From: Stenopsyche tienmushanensis
Taxonomy: Eukaryota; Arthropoda; Insecta; Trichoptera; Stenopsychidae
Length of the DNA: 64,000 nucleotides
NCBI GenBank assembly: GCA_008973525.1
Contig: WACJ01000074.1
Span: 744,001-808,000 of the forward strand
Reading direction: 5' to 3'
Shown here: piece by piece, positions 35,965-47,975 of the stretch
Layout: the number at the start of each line of letters is the position of its first letter
Position numbering within the stretch: the stretch's first letter is position 1
Notes under the pieces: generated by a model
What the model was told of the DNA's origin: nothing
Databases searched by the model: none
The model's input: the letters and a program-made list of their open reading frames with translations, nothing else
Program-made: the position numbers and the translations under genes

Positions 35965-38900
35965 CATGGTTTTAATTCATATATTTCAATGTGACTTTAG
36001 TTTGCCTTTCAATATGAAACATAAATACGTTTCTGAAAAAAATGCCTATATTAAAAACAACAAATTATTATAGTATAGTCAATTTATGGCACATCATGAA
36101 AGATCATCAAATCGTTTAGGCTAACGTAAGCCATTCCTTCACAAAAATAAATTGGTGCAATTAACTTAAAAATACAATGTATTAAATTTGAAGTGTTTAA
36201 CGATTTATGTAATAGGATGAAAATAGTGAACTGTTAAGTTGTTAATATTCTATAAATAGGATGAAAGTTGACTGTCCTTAATTATTTACTACATTTTCGT
36301 ACGTCAAATAAACAGGTCGATACCCCAGTTGGTTTGGCAATGTGCAAATATTTTCCCTGCTCTTTACGGACTACGTTTGGATAACGTTATCATTACAAGA
36401 CATCATAGAAACCTTTAGCAAATTTGTCGAGATGAACCTATAACGTGGGTGTACAAGTACTTTGATTGATTATCGGCGTGCCATTGGTTCAAATTTATGA
36501 AATCACTCTCCAATATTAATTTAATAGACTGTTGATTTTGTGAAAATATGATTCCAAATTTGTAGGTCGGATACATATGGATTTATGTTGAACTTTGAGT
36601 AAAGTAATTTGATCGAATTGAAAAATAAAATAACTTAAGAAAGCCTTTATATTAGCATAAAAGAGTGGGACTATGATGGCCATATCAAAGCAGTGTTCTT
36701 CTCACACTTTCAGTAGGCCAATTCTTATATCCGATAATGCAAGAACTCAAATCTCATATATTTAATTGATTTGCCAATTTTTAATTTTTCGGAGTCTGCA
36801 CAACCGTTCAGATATTCAGCGATGTATCGATCGAAAATCTGATATTTTTTAGATCAAACATACATATTTTATACAGATTTAATACAGTAGTTCTATCGAC
36901 GAAAATACTTCCAATTTTATATAAAGAACGCGTTTTATGTGTAAATTAAAAGATCTTTCAATAAATCGGACGTTTCATATGAAAACATCTGATCCATGTT
37001 TCAAAAATACCAATTTGATGTGTGCTCTACTACGTCAATAATAAAATTAAAATAGCATATTTGCCGTTGTAATCATACTTTCTGCTGTTTTATTTTGGTG
37101 AATCCATGCCATATTCAAGGAACATTGCATTTGCGTATTTTATGATGGGGGACTGTATACATGATAATAAATTGGAGCTATCATTGAGTGGGTGGATATG
37201 ATGCTAGTCACATCAGCATTAGTATATATTCAGTACCATAAAATGCTATTTATGGATTTTGGCAATTTGGTAAATAGTAATGACATGATCCAGGAAGAGA
37301 TCAGTTGAAATCAATCGAAAAAATACACTTTTATATTTACTTTTAAGTTGATTTATTATTCATATTCCACAAAGACACAGAAGAATAGAATAATTCAAAT
37401 TTAAATGAATCGAATGAGAAATCATCATATTGCTGTAGCATACGGATGGAAGCTTTCGTAACATAAATTGTTTTAAAAGGCTTTTCACTCAGCTTAATTG
37501 TGAGCTTTTATCGTACGTGTCTTTGATGCTAACGCAATAAACGAATAGTTTCGCAATTTTATATATTCAGCTCGTCCAAAAGCTCTTTTTCTCAAATTCA
37601 TATTTTATGCCACAGTGTTAATTAAAAATTTATCTCATGCCAAAAAATGTATTCTATCTTTATGTGTATATGCATCAAAAGCATTAAATGTGCTTATGAG
37701 AATGATTAAAAATTCGGATATTTTAATAAACATATTTGAGTAAAAGAAGATCTATGAATGGGTAGGAAAATTAAAGTAGAACCTTGACTATCCACACCTC
37801 GATTTTCGATTATCTGGATTGTTAAAAATATATAATTTACTGATTTGCACAAGGAGAATTTTGTCCACTTTTGTTCATCTACGTGATGGATTACATATTA
37901 AGAAGTTTACCAATTGTTTACTAAAAGTTTTTTACTACCCATACTTTACTAAAAGTTGATGTTTCTAAGTGCGCATTGTAATAGAATTATTTTAATTTGG
38001 ATATCAAGAGAATCAAAATGATGAAAAGTGATCTTTTTTTTACATAAGCAATTACTGCTAGTATCCTTAGTTAAATCTCAGACATTTTTATGAGGTTCGT
38101 TAAGACTTAGGTCGTTCGAAATTCGTCGTAAAGTAAATCTCGACTAAGATAGTCACATAAAATAGTGATAGGATTATTCATAATAGCCACAGTCTTCAAG
38201 AATTGTAATTGTAATATCCGATTTACTTCAAATTATCATTTAACGTATGTGCAAATCAAATAATTCAGTTTGAAAATAAATTTTATAGCATTAATTTGTT
38301 CAATAACTAATAAACTATTATTTTGAAGATTCGAAGGAGGAAGATTATCAATGTAAATAACCTCTTCTTGCAAAGAAAAAGGACGAAAGAAGACTGTTCC
38401 TAAAGGTAAATAAAGCCCAAACTCACCTGCCCAAAATTAAAAAAATCGAATCTCAGATAGTATAAAAGATTGTGCATAAATCAATAATTTCAAAAGCAAT
38501 TAACATATTTAAATCCATTTCAATATTTAAACATTTATCGTTTAGGTTTTCGTAAGAATGTAAGAAGAATAAAAAACTTACATCTATCGGAATGAAAATT
38601 TTAAAATGTTTATGTTACACATATTATCCTGATCTCAGCTACAAATATAAAGTAATATTATAATGAAGTCGTGAAGAGAGCTTTTGTAGCAAATAGAAAA
38701 TTTTGCAAGCTTTTAGTATGTAATGTCACATCATATGCTTTCTGGAATATATTTTTCTCAGAGGACTACTTTTTTTATTCTTTGAAATAAATCCTAAACG
38801 ACCATTATTCAGAATCCCGAGACAATTTTTATTTCATGGTGATTTTCTCCACAATTTATATGCCACGAAAATATGTTGGTTAAACTGTTCTTTGTTATTG

Positions 38901-40550
38901 GAAAATGAATTGGGTCGAAAAAAATGTATATTTCATATTTAATTTTCGCCAAAATATATGAGCGATATGAATGTTGCAAATATTTTTTGGTACCATATCC
39001 GAATTTTCATGTGGTAATATTTATTTGTCTTGTAATCGAATATAATTTTTAAAATAATTACAAATCAATCAATTATAGGAAGTTCTTCCCAAATTTATTA
39101 ATTGCCTCAATATTTTGATTGAATCTGATATTTTATTCGAGAATCGAAACGAATTTGAAATGTTTGAAACATAAATACCTCCAATCTCCCAAATTTGTTA
39201 CTAAGATGGATTTTTTCTCACAATCTGGATTCAAACCCCTAGTCTAAATAAATATTTATTATAACTTGTAATGCTATGTTGACCTAATAGTTCTATTTGC
39301 AAATTGATAAACGGCGTTGAGCTTAAAACTACTTGATAGTGGTCTATGTCCGTAGCAGTCGATGAAAGTAAAATTAATTGAACATGAAAATTTCACCATC
39401 ATACGTTAAGCCAGTTTGGAATGTTAATACCGCTTGTATTTATAGTAATTTGAATTTAAGTCCAAAATTTAATTAACATAAATCCCGAGTGGTTTCGTTG
39501 AAAATTTTGAGGCTAGTTTTGAAATTTGCGGTGAATAATTCAGAAGAATTTTAATTATTCATCGTGGGCGTATTGACATAATTTTTCAATTAATATTTGC
39601 CACATTCTCTTCACAAATTTATCATAATTGTGCCGTTTTATTAATAAATGAATTGGTAATGTGCATAATAATATGTATGTTAGTACACATGACAATCACA
39701 TATTTTCTCTGTCTTCTATTTGTAGCTGATTATAGATAACATCAGTTGAATAATTTCATAGATACTGTATGCCATATTGAAATTTTTATCCGTTATTTGA
39801 TTCCTTTGGGAAATGAAGTATTCTTTCATATTTTAATGGATCAATAAGAAATAATTACGCGGAGAAAAGAGGTGTATATTCTATCAAATCTCTATTACAT
39901 AATTTAATTATACGAAATATGAAGTGCAGCTTATAGTTATTCACAGACTACAAATATTTGAAATGATATCATAAATATGAATTGATTGCATAAACTGATT
40001 AACACTCAAGCACCCGTACATTTCTGGGAATTTGCTATTCCACGCGGCTTTGACAAAAATGATTATAGCATTAATATTATTCATGATTATTTGATAAAAA
40101 ATGTATTTTAAAGCGAAAAACGCTGATTTCTTTTTTATTAACTTCAAAAATACAATATTGTCAATTTTTGATATTGTGTTTGTCACGTCGAGAGACTCTC
40201 ACAACGTGAACAAATTTGTCGTATATTACGCAATTAAGGACCAAAAATAAAATGAACATAGCATATAATACTGTTATAAAGCATAAATGACTTCTGAGAA
40301 TTAGGTCATTCTTTGAATGAGTACAAAAATTTAAAAAACCATGTGAGTACTCTCACGCGGTGGAAGTAAAACTTCTTAACTCCTAGAAAAAAAAATGATT
40401 TTATGCATTATTTTTTTCCATTTGTTGATGTTATATTTTGTAGTTCATCTTGGTCGATATTTTCTTTTTTTTTCCAAAGCATTTTGTTGCGGTTTATTCA
40501 TTGTTTCTTCAACGGCTCGCATTCTGTAAGTATTGTACGTTTGTGTAGTA
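35965..40550. other. Long AT-rich stretch, presumably intron or intergenic
   Basis: 4.6 kb without recognisable coding sequence. It lies downstream of the receptor exon on the receptor's strand and may be part of its intron, but I found no exon matching the expected TM3 to TM7 sequence. One minus-strand SINE copy is at 39170-39255. Confidence 0.4.
39170..39255 (-). repeat. SINE copy, minus strand
   Basis: Reverse complement reads GACTAGGGGTTTGAATCCAG followed by ATTGTGAGAAAAAATCC, matching the SINE head at 3261 (GGGTTCAAATCCAGGTTGCGGGAAAAA). Confidence 0.55.
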
Positions 40551-41447
40551 CACTTGGGTCTGTTTTTATGCGATTTTGAAGTTATGCGGTTTTCGAAAAT
40601 AATGGAATATATCTCTCATTTTTCTATAGAGCACAAAGTTTTTTTTATGCGAGTGCGCATAAAAAAAATCTAAAATTAGCACTTGTGCAAGTTCAAGTCA
40701 TCCATATTTAGAACACCCAAATGTGAAAATAGTGTTTCTTCCATCCAATACGACATGCTTAATTCAGCCACTAGATCAGGTCAAATGTATCTGAAGATAA
40801 TCATCAAATGTATCTGAAGTTTGGAAAAAGTTTTCAATTTTGGACTATATAAATAATGTTTAATTTGCGGTATATCAGATAACTCCACACACTTTAAAGC
40901 AGTTTGGCTAGAATGTGTTACAGATGGCAAAATAATAAAAACTTCGGCATTGTCAGCTGAAATCATTACTTTGGCCAATAAAGTTGGTGGAGAAGGCTTT
41001 GATACTTTTTCTCAAAATGATATCGATGAATCGCTTGAAGATTTCTCTCTTGAATGACGATGATATTATTGGATTGATGTTATATAACAGCAAAGAAACA
41101 GAAGACGATATTGAAGCGAAATAAACTCCAGCCCTCCTTACTGTAAAAATTATACAAGAAGCTAGTCAACTTTGCAATAAATTAGAAAATCTATTTATTG
41201 TACATGACTCAAATTCTGAACGAGCCTTCAAATTCCAATACAAGAAGTGAATGTCTCCATATCACGAACTGTTTTTTTTAATGCGAATTTTGGTATATTC
41301 TATCATATTGATTTGAAGTTATGCGGTTTTTAAAAATAATGGAACCTATCCATTAGTTTTCTATATAGTTCAAATCTTTTTTTATGCGATTTTTTTATAT
41401 GCGAATCCTCGTGGAACGCATCTATCGCATAAAAACAGACTTATGTG
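40551..41447 (+). mobile_element. Tigger (pogo-type) element with complete ends, internally deleted
   Basis: Terminal inverted repeats CACTTGGGTCTGTTTTTATG and CACATAAGTCTGTTTTTATG, each flanked by TA. The interior keeps the end of a DDE_1 transposase: HPNVKIVFLPSNTTCLIQPL followed by DQ (third catalytic D present), then a short tandem duplication of TCAAATGTATCTGAAG with stops, and WKKFSILDYINNV. All upstream domains are deleted. About 95 bp next to each end are direct, not inverted, repeats of each other (40572-40668 and 41310-41405, starting GATTT.GAAGTTATGCGGTTTT). Length 897 bp, where full elements are usually over 2 kb. Confidence 0.85.
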
Positions 41448-41879
41448 TATATAATAAAATAGGCAAGTATCTACCGGCTGTTCTATGCTATATATACAAA
41501 CAGTAGTATGTCTATGATGACAGTGATGGATAGACTGCAAACGATTCTCTTTCTCTTTCTGTCCAACTGCCGTTTGGAGTTTCACTTTCCGTGACGTTCA
41601 AGCCAGTTAGTTCTATCACGCCTATAGAAGCTTTACATAAAAATATATATAAATTTATACATTTTTTTAATCTTTCATAATTTTTGACATAAATTTATTA
41701 CTTTAATTTAGTTGTTTCTTAACTGAAACGCAAATATATATTTTTTTATTTTTTATGTATTTTTTAATTATTTTGAATATAAAATTGTAAAAAACAACAC
41801 GTGGTGCCATAAATATAATAATATAGTGTTCAGTCATAAAACTGTAGAGAAAATATAGTCGCATTGTGCGTATGGATCA

Positions 41880-41955
41880 TGCGTGAAATTCGAACCCGTT
41901 ATAGCGCGAGACAGTGCCGCGGTACCGGCGTTCTGAGTGTTAACTATCGATATAC
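41880..41955 (-). repeat. tRNA-like SINE head in the receptor intron
   Basis: On the minus strand GATAGTTAACACTC (A-box-like), a GC-rich centre (GCCGGTACCGCGGCACTG) and ACGGGTTCGAATTTC (B box) are spaced as in a tRNA. The 5' end cannot pair with the 3' side as an acceptor stem, so it is more likely the pol III head of a SINE or a tRNA pseudogene than a working tRNA. GC is far above the surroundings. It sits 36 bases past the exon's donor site. Confidence 0.45.
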
Positions 41956-41990
41956 GCCCGAGTCGCATATTCTATTAATGAAGCACTTAC

Positions 41991-42824
41991 CTGGAAATAG
42001 AGGACGATTCTGCACATAGCATTCCCGAAAAACCAAGTTTCCGTGACGTCCCACAGAACAGTGGGCGGAAGGCAAAACAGAATCACCATAAAATCAGCAA
42101 CTGCCAGATTGACGATGAAATAATTGGTCACAGTCCTCATAGAATGATTTCTATATACAGCCACGCATACCAAGGCGTTCCCAATGAGTCCGACAAGAAA
42201 TACAAGAGAATGCGATGCTATTAACACCCATTCGTAAGGCTGCGGAAATATGTACTCCGTCAATAGCTCTATGTATTCTTTCTTGGTCAGATTGCAAAAA
42301 TCTGGATGACCGACACACAGTTCTTTTTCTTCAGTCGAATTCGCATCTTTAAAATCGTCATTAGCTTCGGCTGACGATTCTTCAGGATCCGCGAAAGACT
42401 CGTTCGACAGATTGGCGTCGGTGTCGTTTTTCGGAATGCCGTGCAGAACTGTATCGAAATAGTCAGAAAAGCGCTCCGTCTTGGGAAAATAACTCTCGCC
42501 TTTGGTTAAGCTTCTTTCTTGGCGGCTTTTGGCGTACTTTGAATGTTTTTTGTGGTTTTCATCGTTCAACGAACGACTTGTGATGGTATCAAAGTCTCCG
42601 CCGCCGCGCGCGAGCTCTGCTCTTTGTGCATATAGCGAAATTTTCGTGTTCGACGAAAGCTCACTTAAAAGGTTATCACATTCTGCATGGGGATTTTCGG
42701 AGCACTTTGTAGTTTTTGTGGTGTCGTCGGTTGCTATGGCTATATGAAATATCGCCTGGGATATGAAAATCAAAAATAGAATTATCCTCTTTCGGACGTA
42801 GCCCCAACGCTGACAATGCCCCAT
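41991..42824 (-). CDS. ATR: Allatotropin receptor (orexin-receptor-like class A GPCR), first coding exon
   Basis: This exon encodes 278 residues of a neuropeptide GPCR expected at the plasma membrane, coupling allatotropin to G-protein signalling in insects. The start is ATG at 42824 (MGHCQRWGYVRKR); in-frame TGA and TAA lie 9-12 bases before it. Order: signal peptide (hydrophobic IILFLIFISQAIFHIAIA, ~14-31); a long extracellular N-terminus with N-glycosylation sites at N133, N141, N162 and N178 and a C170/C177 pair; TM1 from PYEWVLIASHSLVFLVGLIG (GN at 215-216); MRTVTNYFIVNLAVADF of TM2; ECL1 LWDVTETWFFGNAMC with C271 for the ECL2 disulphide; TM3 start IVLYFQ. The PYEWVL, RTVTNYF and TETWFFG strings are the allatotropin/orexin family signature. 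The exon ends CTATTTCCAG/GTAAGT (phase 0) at 41991, where family genes also splice. The N-terminus (~195 aa before TM1) is long for the family. Later exons were not found. Confidence 0.9.
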
Positions 42825-42900
42825 TTTCAATTATCAAAATGCAGCTCCAAATGAACAATGCTGAGAGGTTTGCATGTTTGGCTCACGTTTGACTCATCTG
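42825..42900 (-). promoter_or_regulatory. Probable 5'UTR exon part with acceptor and two uORFs
   Basis: On the minus strand TTTATTTTTGCAG ends at 42898, a good 3' splice site; exon sequence would start at 42897. Two short upstream ORFs follow: ATGAGTCAAACGTGA (42897-42883, 4 codons) and a 13-codon one at 42875-42834. Both terminate before the receptor ATG at 42824. This suggests a spliced, uORF-containing leader; the upstream exon was not located. Confidence 0.5.
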
Positions 42901-43639
42901 CAAAAATAAAAAATAAATCATTAATAATGTATAATAATCAATGTCAAACATTAATCATGAATAACCGAATATATTTGAAGATTTCCAAATTATTTGACGA
43001 AGAACTGATTGTAAAAATTACGTTTAGTCTAATAATAGACTTGTTTTAGATTTGATATCACAATTAAATTTCCTTGTTTCGTTAAAATTATTACAAGTAT
43101 CCAGATAAAAGGGCATTTTTTAATGAGTAACTTTCAATTGTGTTTCATCTGCCGATCAGATTACACATCTTTCTTTTATTAGTGTTTGGTCAACAGCTGG
43201 AGCGTGTGTCTTAAACAAAAAATACAAAAACAACCCCTGTTAACAATAGAAGGCTTTGTTCTAAGAATACTATTTTTTCGCTGTTATATGCTGTACGAGC
43301 TTCATTCAAAAATTCAGTGACTATAAGAGCTAAATATATCTGTGCCATTTATTGTGAAATTCTGTCGGTTCAACAATACCAGAAATGGCTTAGAAATCGC
43401 CCAATTTTTCCTTAGTATATGAACCAAGAAGAGAATCTCAGTTATCAATGAGGATCGCATAGTTTCAAAAATTGAAGGCAATCCAATGTTTTTCAATCAA
43501 GAAATTACGAAGAAAAAAAAATAGATATAAATAAGAATGATACGAACGGATATTTATGGTTGAGCTTTCAAATAAGTTTGCACAACATCCACAAAGTGTG
43601 AAAACAAGACGTAAACTGAAATGCTGTTCTTAGGATACA
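42901..43639. other. Region upstream of the receptor exon
   Basis: AT-rich; probably 5' intron. No coding sequence or clear promoter seen. The frame minus 43314-43496 is unrecognised. Confidence 0.4.
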
Positions 43640-43800
43640 AGGTGACTGCAAACGAGAAATGGGTTTTGTACGATAATAAGCTACCCAAAAAGCTATGACT
43701 ATCGGCACAGAAGGTAGCAAAAACAACCCCTAAATCAGGTATTACTATGAAAAGGTCCTATTATCTATTTTCTGAGATATTCATAGTTTAATTTATTTAA
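43640..43800 (+). pseudogene. mariner transposase fragment around the first catalytic site
   Basis: Reads LGYKVTANEKWVLYDNKLPK, then after a stop AKTTPKSGITMKRSYYLF, matching mariner 'VTGDEKWvlYdN...kk.W......ttpKp.l..kKvmLs'. The first catalytic D is replaced by N (ANEKW). No ends, HTH or C-terminus remain. Confidence 0.75.
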
Positions 43801-45430
43801 AATTATTGAAATCCAAATAAATAATCGTGACTGAAAAATATTGCAGTCAACTGGACGTAATACAAAATAAATTGAAAAAATAGGCTTGCTTTAATTAACC
43901 GTCAGATGGTAAACCTCTAACACATCAACACCCGGCTACACCGCTAAAATTACTCGTTAACACCCTTGGGTGGAGAAAAGTTTAGGAACCATTACAATCA
44001 CTAGACTCGGTACCATCTGATTTTGTAGAATAATCTCAATAAATAAATTGAATATTATTCTTAATGCATAATCACAAGTCATCATCATATCAACTTAAGT
44101 TGACTCAATTTAAATAATTACATTTAATCAGTTTGTCAAAGTTGAAAAGTTAATAGAAAATCTTAGATTATAAATTAACACTAGGTGCTTAAAACGGCTC
44201 ATAATTGTTTTTGTTCGCTTTGATTCTGACATCTTCCCTACAAGATAGTATAAAAGCTATTTAAAAGGTTGTTACAATAATTAGGCACAATTTAAAATAA
44301 ATAATGGTGTTCTCTCTAACAAACAAAGCTATTTAAAGAGAAGAACACAATGTTAATGATTTAGTTAACTAAATACAAAATGCTTTATTGTGTAATTTAT
44401 AAATTGTGGGTATTGTAGAATATTACATATCAATTTTATAGTGCAAAATATTTACAATATTGCGATGAATTCTTAAAAATTTGTATCTAATCAAGAATTC
44501 AATCCGATTTCCACCACTTTTAAGATAAGATGATGCTTAAAAATTCGGGAAACCACTCAGGATTTTCTTCTGCATTTGATAAAATGACCACTTTCGAAAA
44601 AAACGAATAATTTTCCCAAGTTCTGTAGTGATATTTTTTATGGGGAAATAGAAAAATAATATCGCACTACCAAACGTAAGAAGTAAAAAAAGTGTCCTCA
44701 AGGACCCACTTTTTGTGGGGAGAAAAAATCAATGATACGAGAGGCCCAAAAATATACGGAAAAAATATACATAATAAATAAGCGAGTCTTGTGTATAGTT
44801 AGGCTTTTATGTGGACTAGGTTTTTCCATTATTTTTGAAAGCATACCGCAAAAAAATTGTTGGAATAGTGCTTAAATGCTATAATATGGAACAATCAATC
44901 GATCATTTTTACTGAAGATGGATTACAATATAATGATTTTCGTTACAAAATAATTGGAAAGCTAAACATCGTTCATAAGGACAATAATATATATCAAATT
45001 TTATGTAAATAAGCCGAAAATAAATTTAAAGTTTTATCAAATCATAATATTGATATATAAATTATTAAGAATCTAAGGCAAAATAAAATCATTGCACAAC
45101 AAATTTCGAGTATAACAATATACATTTTTTGGTAATGGATCCACATTGCGTATAATAGAATGCTTTTTAATTAGGCACTTTTTTAAATCATTTTTCTTGT
45201 GCCTCATTAATTCCATTGCTTGCCTTTTGTATAGAAGATTAATTGGTAACCTCTTCTACGTCAAATCACATAATACAAATTAGAGTACATTGGCCTGTAT
45301 TTATTTATGCGTGTATAAGATACACATTTTTTTAATATAATATTCGCGTATAATTTGGGTATAAAAACTCCATGATAAATGTGGTCGTTAACCCTATATG
45401 ACCATATTTGCTGATAAGAAATGTGGGACT
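43801..45430. other. AT-rich intergenic stretch
   Basis: No recognisable features in about 1.6 kb. Confidence 0.45.
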
Positions 45431-45535
45431 ATTTGAGGCTGTCATCCTCTTTGACAAATTCGCAGGGTCGATCCCAAAAGTTGGACACGCACGGACTTCA
45501 GGATATCCAAGCTTATGACTACTTAATAAAAATAC
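45431..45535 (+). repeat. tRNA-like SINE head
   Basis: GGCTGTCATCCTCTTTGAC followed at tRNA spacing by the B box CAGGGTCGATCCC; then GGACACGCACGGACTTCAGG and ACTACTTAATAAAAATACTT. It is not a foldable tRNA. Same general architecture as the other SINE heads but a different sequence. Confidence 0.45.
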
Positions 45536-46239
45536 TTCTATTACAACAGAAAATATTCAATAGTGATTAAAAATTGCTTTCTTAAGTCGTAATCTTGATG
45601 TAATTTAGGTTTAAAAATAATGATTCGTATGATATTCATTAGGTCTTCATATAACATGGTCATATGGTTAATATAAAAACGTCGTTTACTACAAACCCGT
45701 GTACAAACTGTATAGTTTATATTTTTATCATCATTATATGCATTTTGGGTTATCTTGCATGTCATTTTCACTAAATTTTCTCCATCAGTATCGTCGTTCA
45801 TCAGAAATTACTAAATATACTCGACGTTCATATCATTAAATCTTCCCTATCTTTATTCATAGCAAGCTCTAATACTGCATCCCTGCTATTTTTGGAGTAT
45901 CCATTATATTTATGGAGGTTCATACACTCCTCTAGATCGTCGACTCTGTTTAAATTCATGCAAATGATCTTTTTAATCTAACAATTGAAGTAACGAAGCT
46001 TAATTATAGGACCAAGTTATGCTATATAAACGAAAATATTATTTAAATTATTTTTCACAATAAAAGTATGGTGTTATTACAGATAATTTTCATTTGGCAG
46101 ATTATCATTTTGCAGCTGGATTTAAATTAAAAATATCAAGTTGTCCTACTTTAAAAATTTGTAATAACTTCATCGGAGTTTTCTGATATTTTTTCACTTG
46201 GGAAAGTTTTTAATATTAGGAGCAAAATATTAAGGCATG

Positions 46240-46930
46240 GCTTCAAGGGAATTTTTCGCGAAATTTCGGAAGATCGGAGATAATAAGTGCGAAAGCTCTC
46301 ATAATTATGCGCCGTATAAATCACTTAGGTAAAGTTTAAGCAAAAAAACGCTTTCAAAGACGAAAACCCCACATTATTACTGAATTCGATTTAACTTTGG
46401 AGCATTTTTGGGTCAATTTTAAGCCATAGAGTTATTCGACGTTTATTTCGGTCGTATACCGAAATTGTGTTTATTGTTGAGTTTTCGCATTTTCTTAAAC
46501 GCCCAACACCGAATTGTTTCATTTCGAATACGTGACATTTCAGCGGTGCCAATTTTTAGCGCATTAGAGCTTAAAGCTCTCCGAACCCATCGCTTGAAAT
46601 AAATTGTAGCTGCTTGTAAACAGGGTAGCAACATTTTGGAACAGTCTGCACAATGGTAACCCATTAACGCCATACTTTGAACGGTCGTAAATGACTGTAT
46701 CATGAGATGGAATGTAGCCATTTTCTATGCACATTCTTTCCGGAAATAGCTACAAACAATGGAAGGGACTATTAAAATTCTGCACACCATGGCATCACGT
46801 TTCACCGTTTTGGAAGACGTGATTGCAATAAAAATAAACGAATTTCGCGGAAATTCGGCTAGAATTTATGCCTTGAGTAACGACGTCGATTTGCCTGCGG
46901 AAGATGTAAAATTCTGAGCTTTAATGGATT
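46240..46930. other. GC-richer patch with several long overlapping frames
   Basis: GC is raised and several frames are unusually open: minus 46443-46721 (92 codons), a second minus frame over most of 46460-46920 with few stops, and a plus frame over 46740-46915 (TMASRFTVLEDVIAIKINEF). It resembles decayed coding DNA, but no family is recognised and even the strand is undecided. Confidence 0.3.
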
Positions 46931-47511
46931 TCCGTAAAAAGCTTCTTTGGGTTTATTTTATAGTATCGGATTTGAACATGGCATCGTCAATAAATGTAGG
47001 TTAACACATCAACATAACAAGGTTTACAGATTGTGTTTATTTGCTGAAAATTCGCGGCTGCTATCTGTAATGTTGACTTTCCGCCTAAAAAAGAACCATA
47101 AGTCTTGGATCAAAGCCCTCAACAGCTCACCGACATTTATTGGTAATAAAAAAGGTAGGTTCTAATTTAGCAAACATATATTCTATCCACGTTTATATAA
47201 TAAACTAAGCTTAGTACTGTAAAAAGTAAAATGTATTTTTTTCATTGTCGATAATCAAAGCAAAGCAAAATGACAATTAATGAACTGTATTGATTGATAT
47301 AAGAATTAACAGTGTGATGATTTTAGAGGAATTATCGATATTTTCCTATAATAAAACCATTTCACAAAAAAACAATCGATTCAAACGCAATTGAGCATCA
47401 CAACATATGTATAATAAACATTTTAAGTTTGTATGTATTAGAAGTTTAAATGTGTTCAATTAACTCACAATTGTCCTAATTTGTAACATGTTTGAAATAT
47501 AATGTGGAAAC

Positions 47512-47791
47512 ATGAAAGCCTTTATATCAAATATTTTATATGCGAAACAACTAATGGCACGTCCCGTTGTTAACTTTTATAAAAAGTTAAAAAGCAACTT
47601 TGGGTTAAAAAGTCGTGAAACTCTAATCAGTAGTTTATTTTTTCGTGCTAACGCTATATTATATATTGCTGCTCTTTTTAAGCATGTTTTAATACTTCAA
47701 ATTTATTACACGGTTATGTTTTATATAATTTTAAGAAGAAAAAATATTAACATCCTTATTTGCAAATACATTAACCTAAGCTCTATTTATA
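47512..47791 (+). other. AT-rich stretch before dispersed repeat
   Basis: An open frame of 122 codons runs 47512-47880 but is AT-driven, low complexity, and ends inside a dispersed repeat. I do not regard it as a gene. Confidence 0.3.
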
Positions 47792-47975
47792 ATATGGTGT
47801 ATGGCGCATGGATCGACAATTTTTTTCTAGAGTTAGGGGGGTCTTTTGCTACGTTTTACATATGGGGCCCTACGTCATAAGTGTCAGGGTTGTCGAAATA
47901 GCATTTTGAAAAAATACTCAAAATTTCATCTTTAAATCGTCAAAGCTTCTTAATACATGGCCGTAATAGCAAGAA
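47792..47975. repeat. Dispersed repeat with ACAGGGTG-type end, copy 2
   Basis: ATATGGTGTATGGCGCATGG, GTTAGGGGGGTCTTTTGC and TACTCAAAATTTCATCTTTA align with 10818-10962. This copy has about 40 extra bases in the middle. Confidence 0.6.

Noticed and set aside
41880..41955. Functional tRNA gene on the minus strand
   Set aside because: A and B boxes are present but the acceptor stem does not pair; kept only as a SINE head.
41943..41990. Extension of the receptor frame by 16 codons past the conserved LYFQ
   Set aside because: The exon ends at a consensus GTAAGT donor and the added residues do not match TM3 of the family; this is intron read-through.
42502..42747. 81-codon plus-strand frame opposite the receptor exon
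   Set aside because: Shadow of the real coding strand.
42825..42830. TTG start two codons upstream of the receptor ATG
   Set aside because: In-frame stops lie directly before it and the ATG at 42824 is available; TTG initiation is unlikely in an insect nuclear gene.
47512..47880. 122-codon plus-strand frame
   Set aside because: AT-driven composition, no motif, and it ends inside a dispersed repeat.
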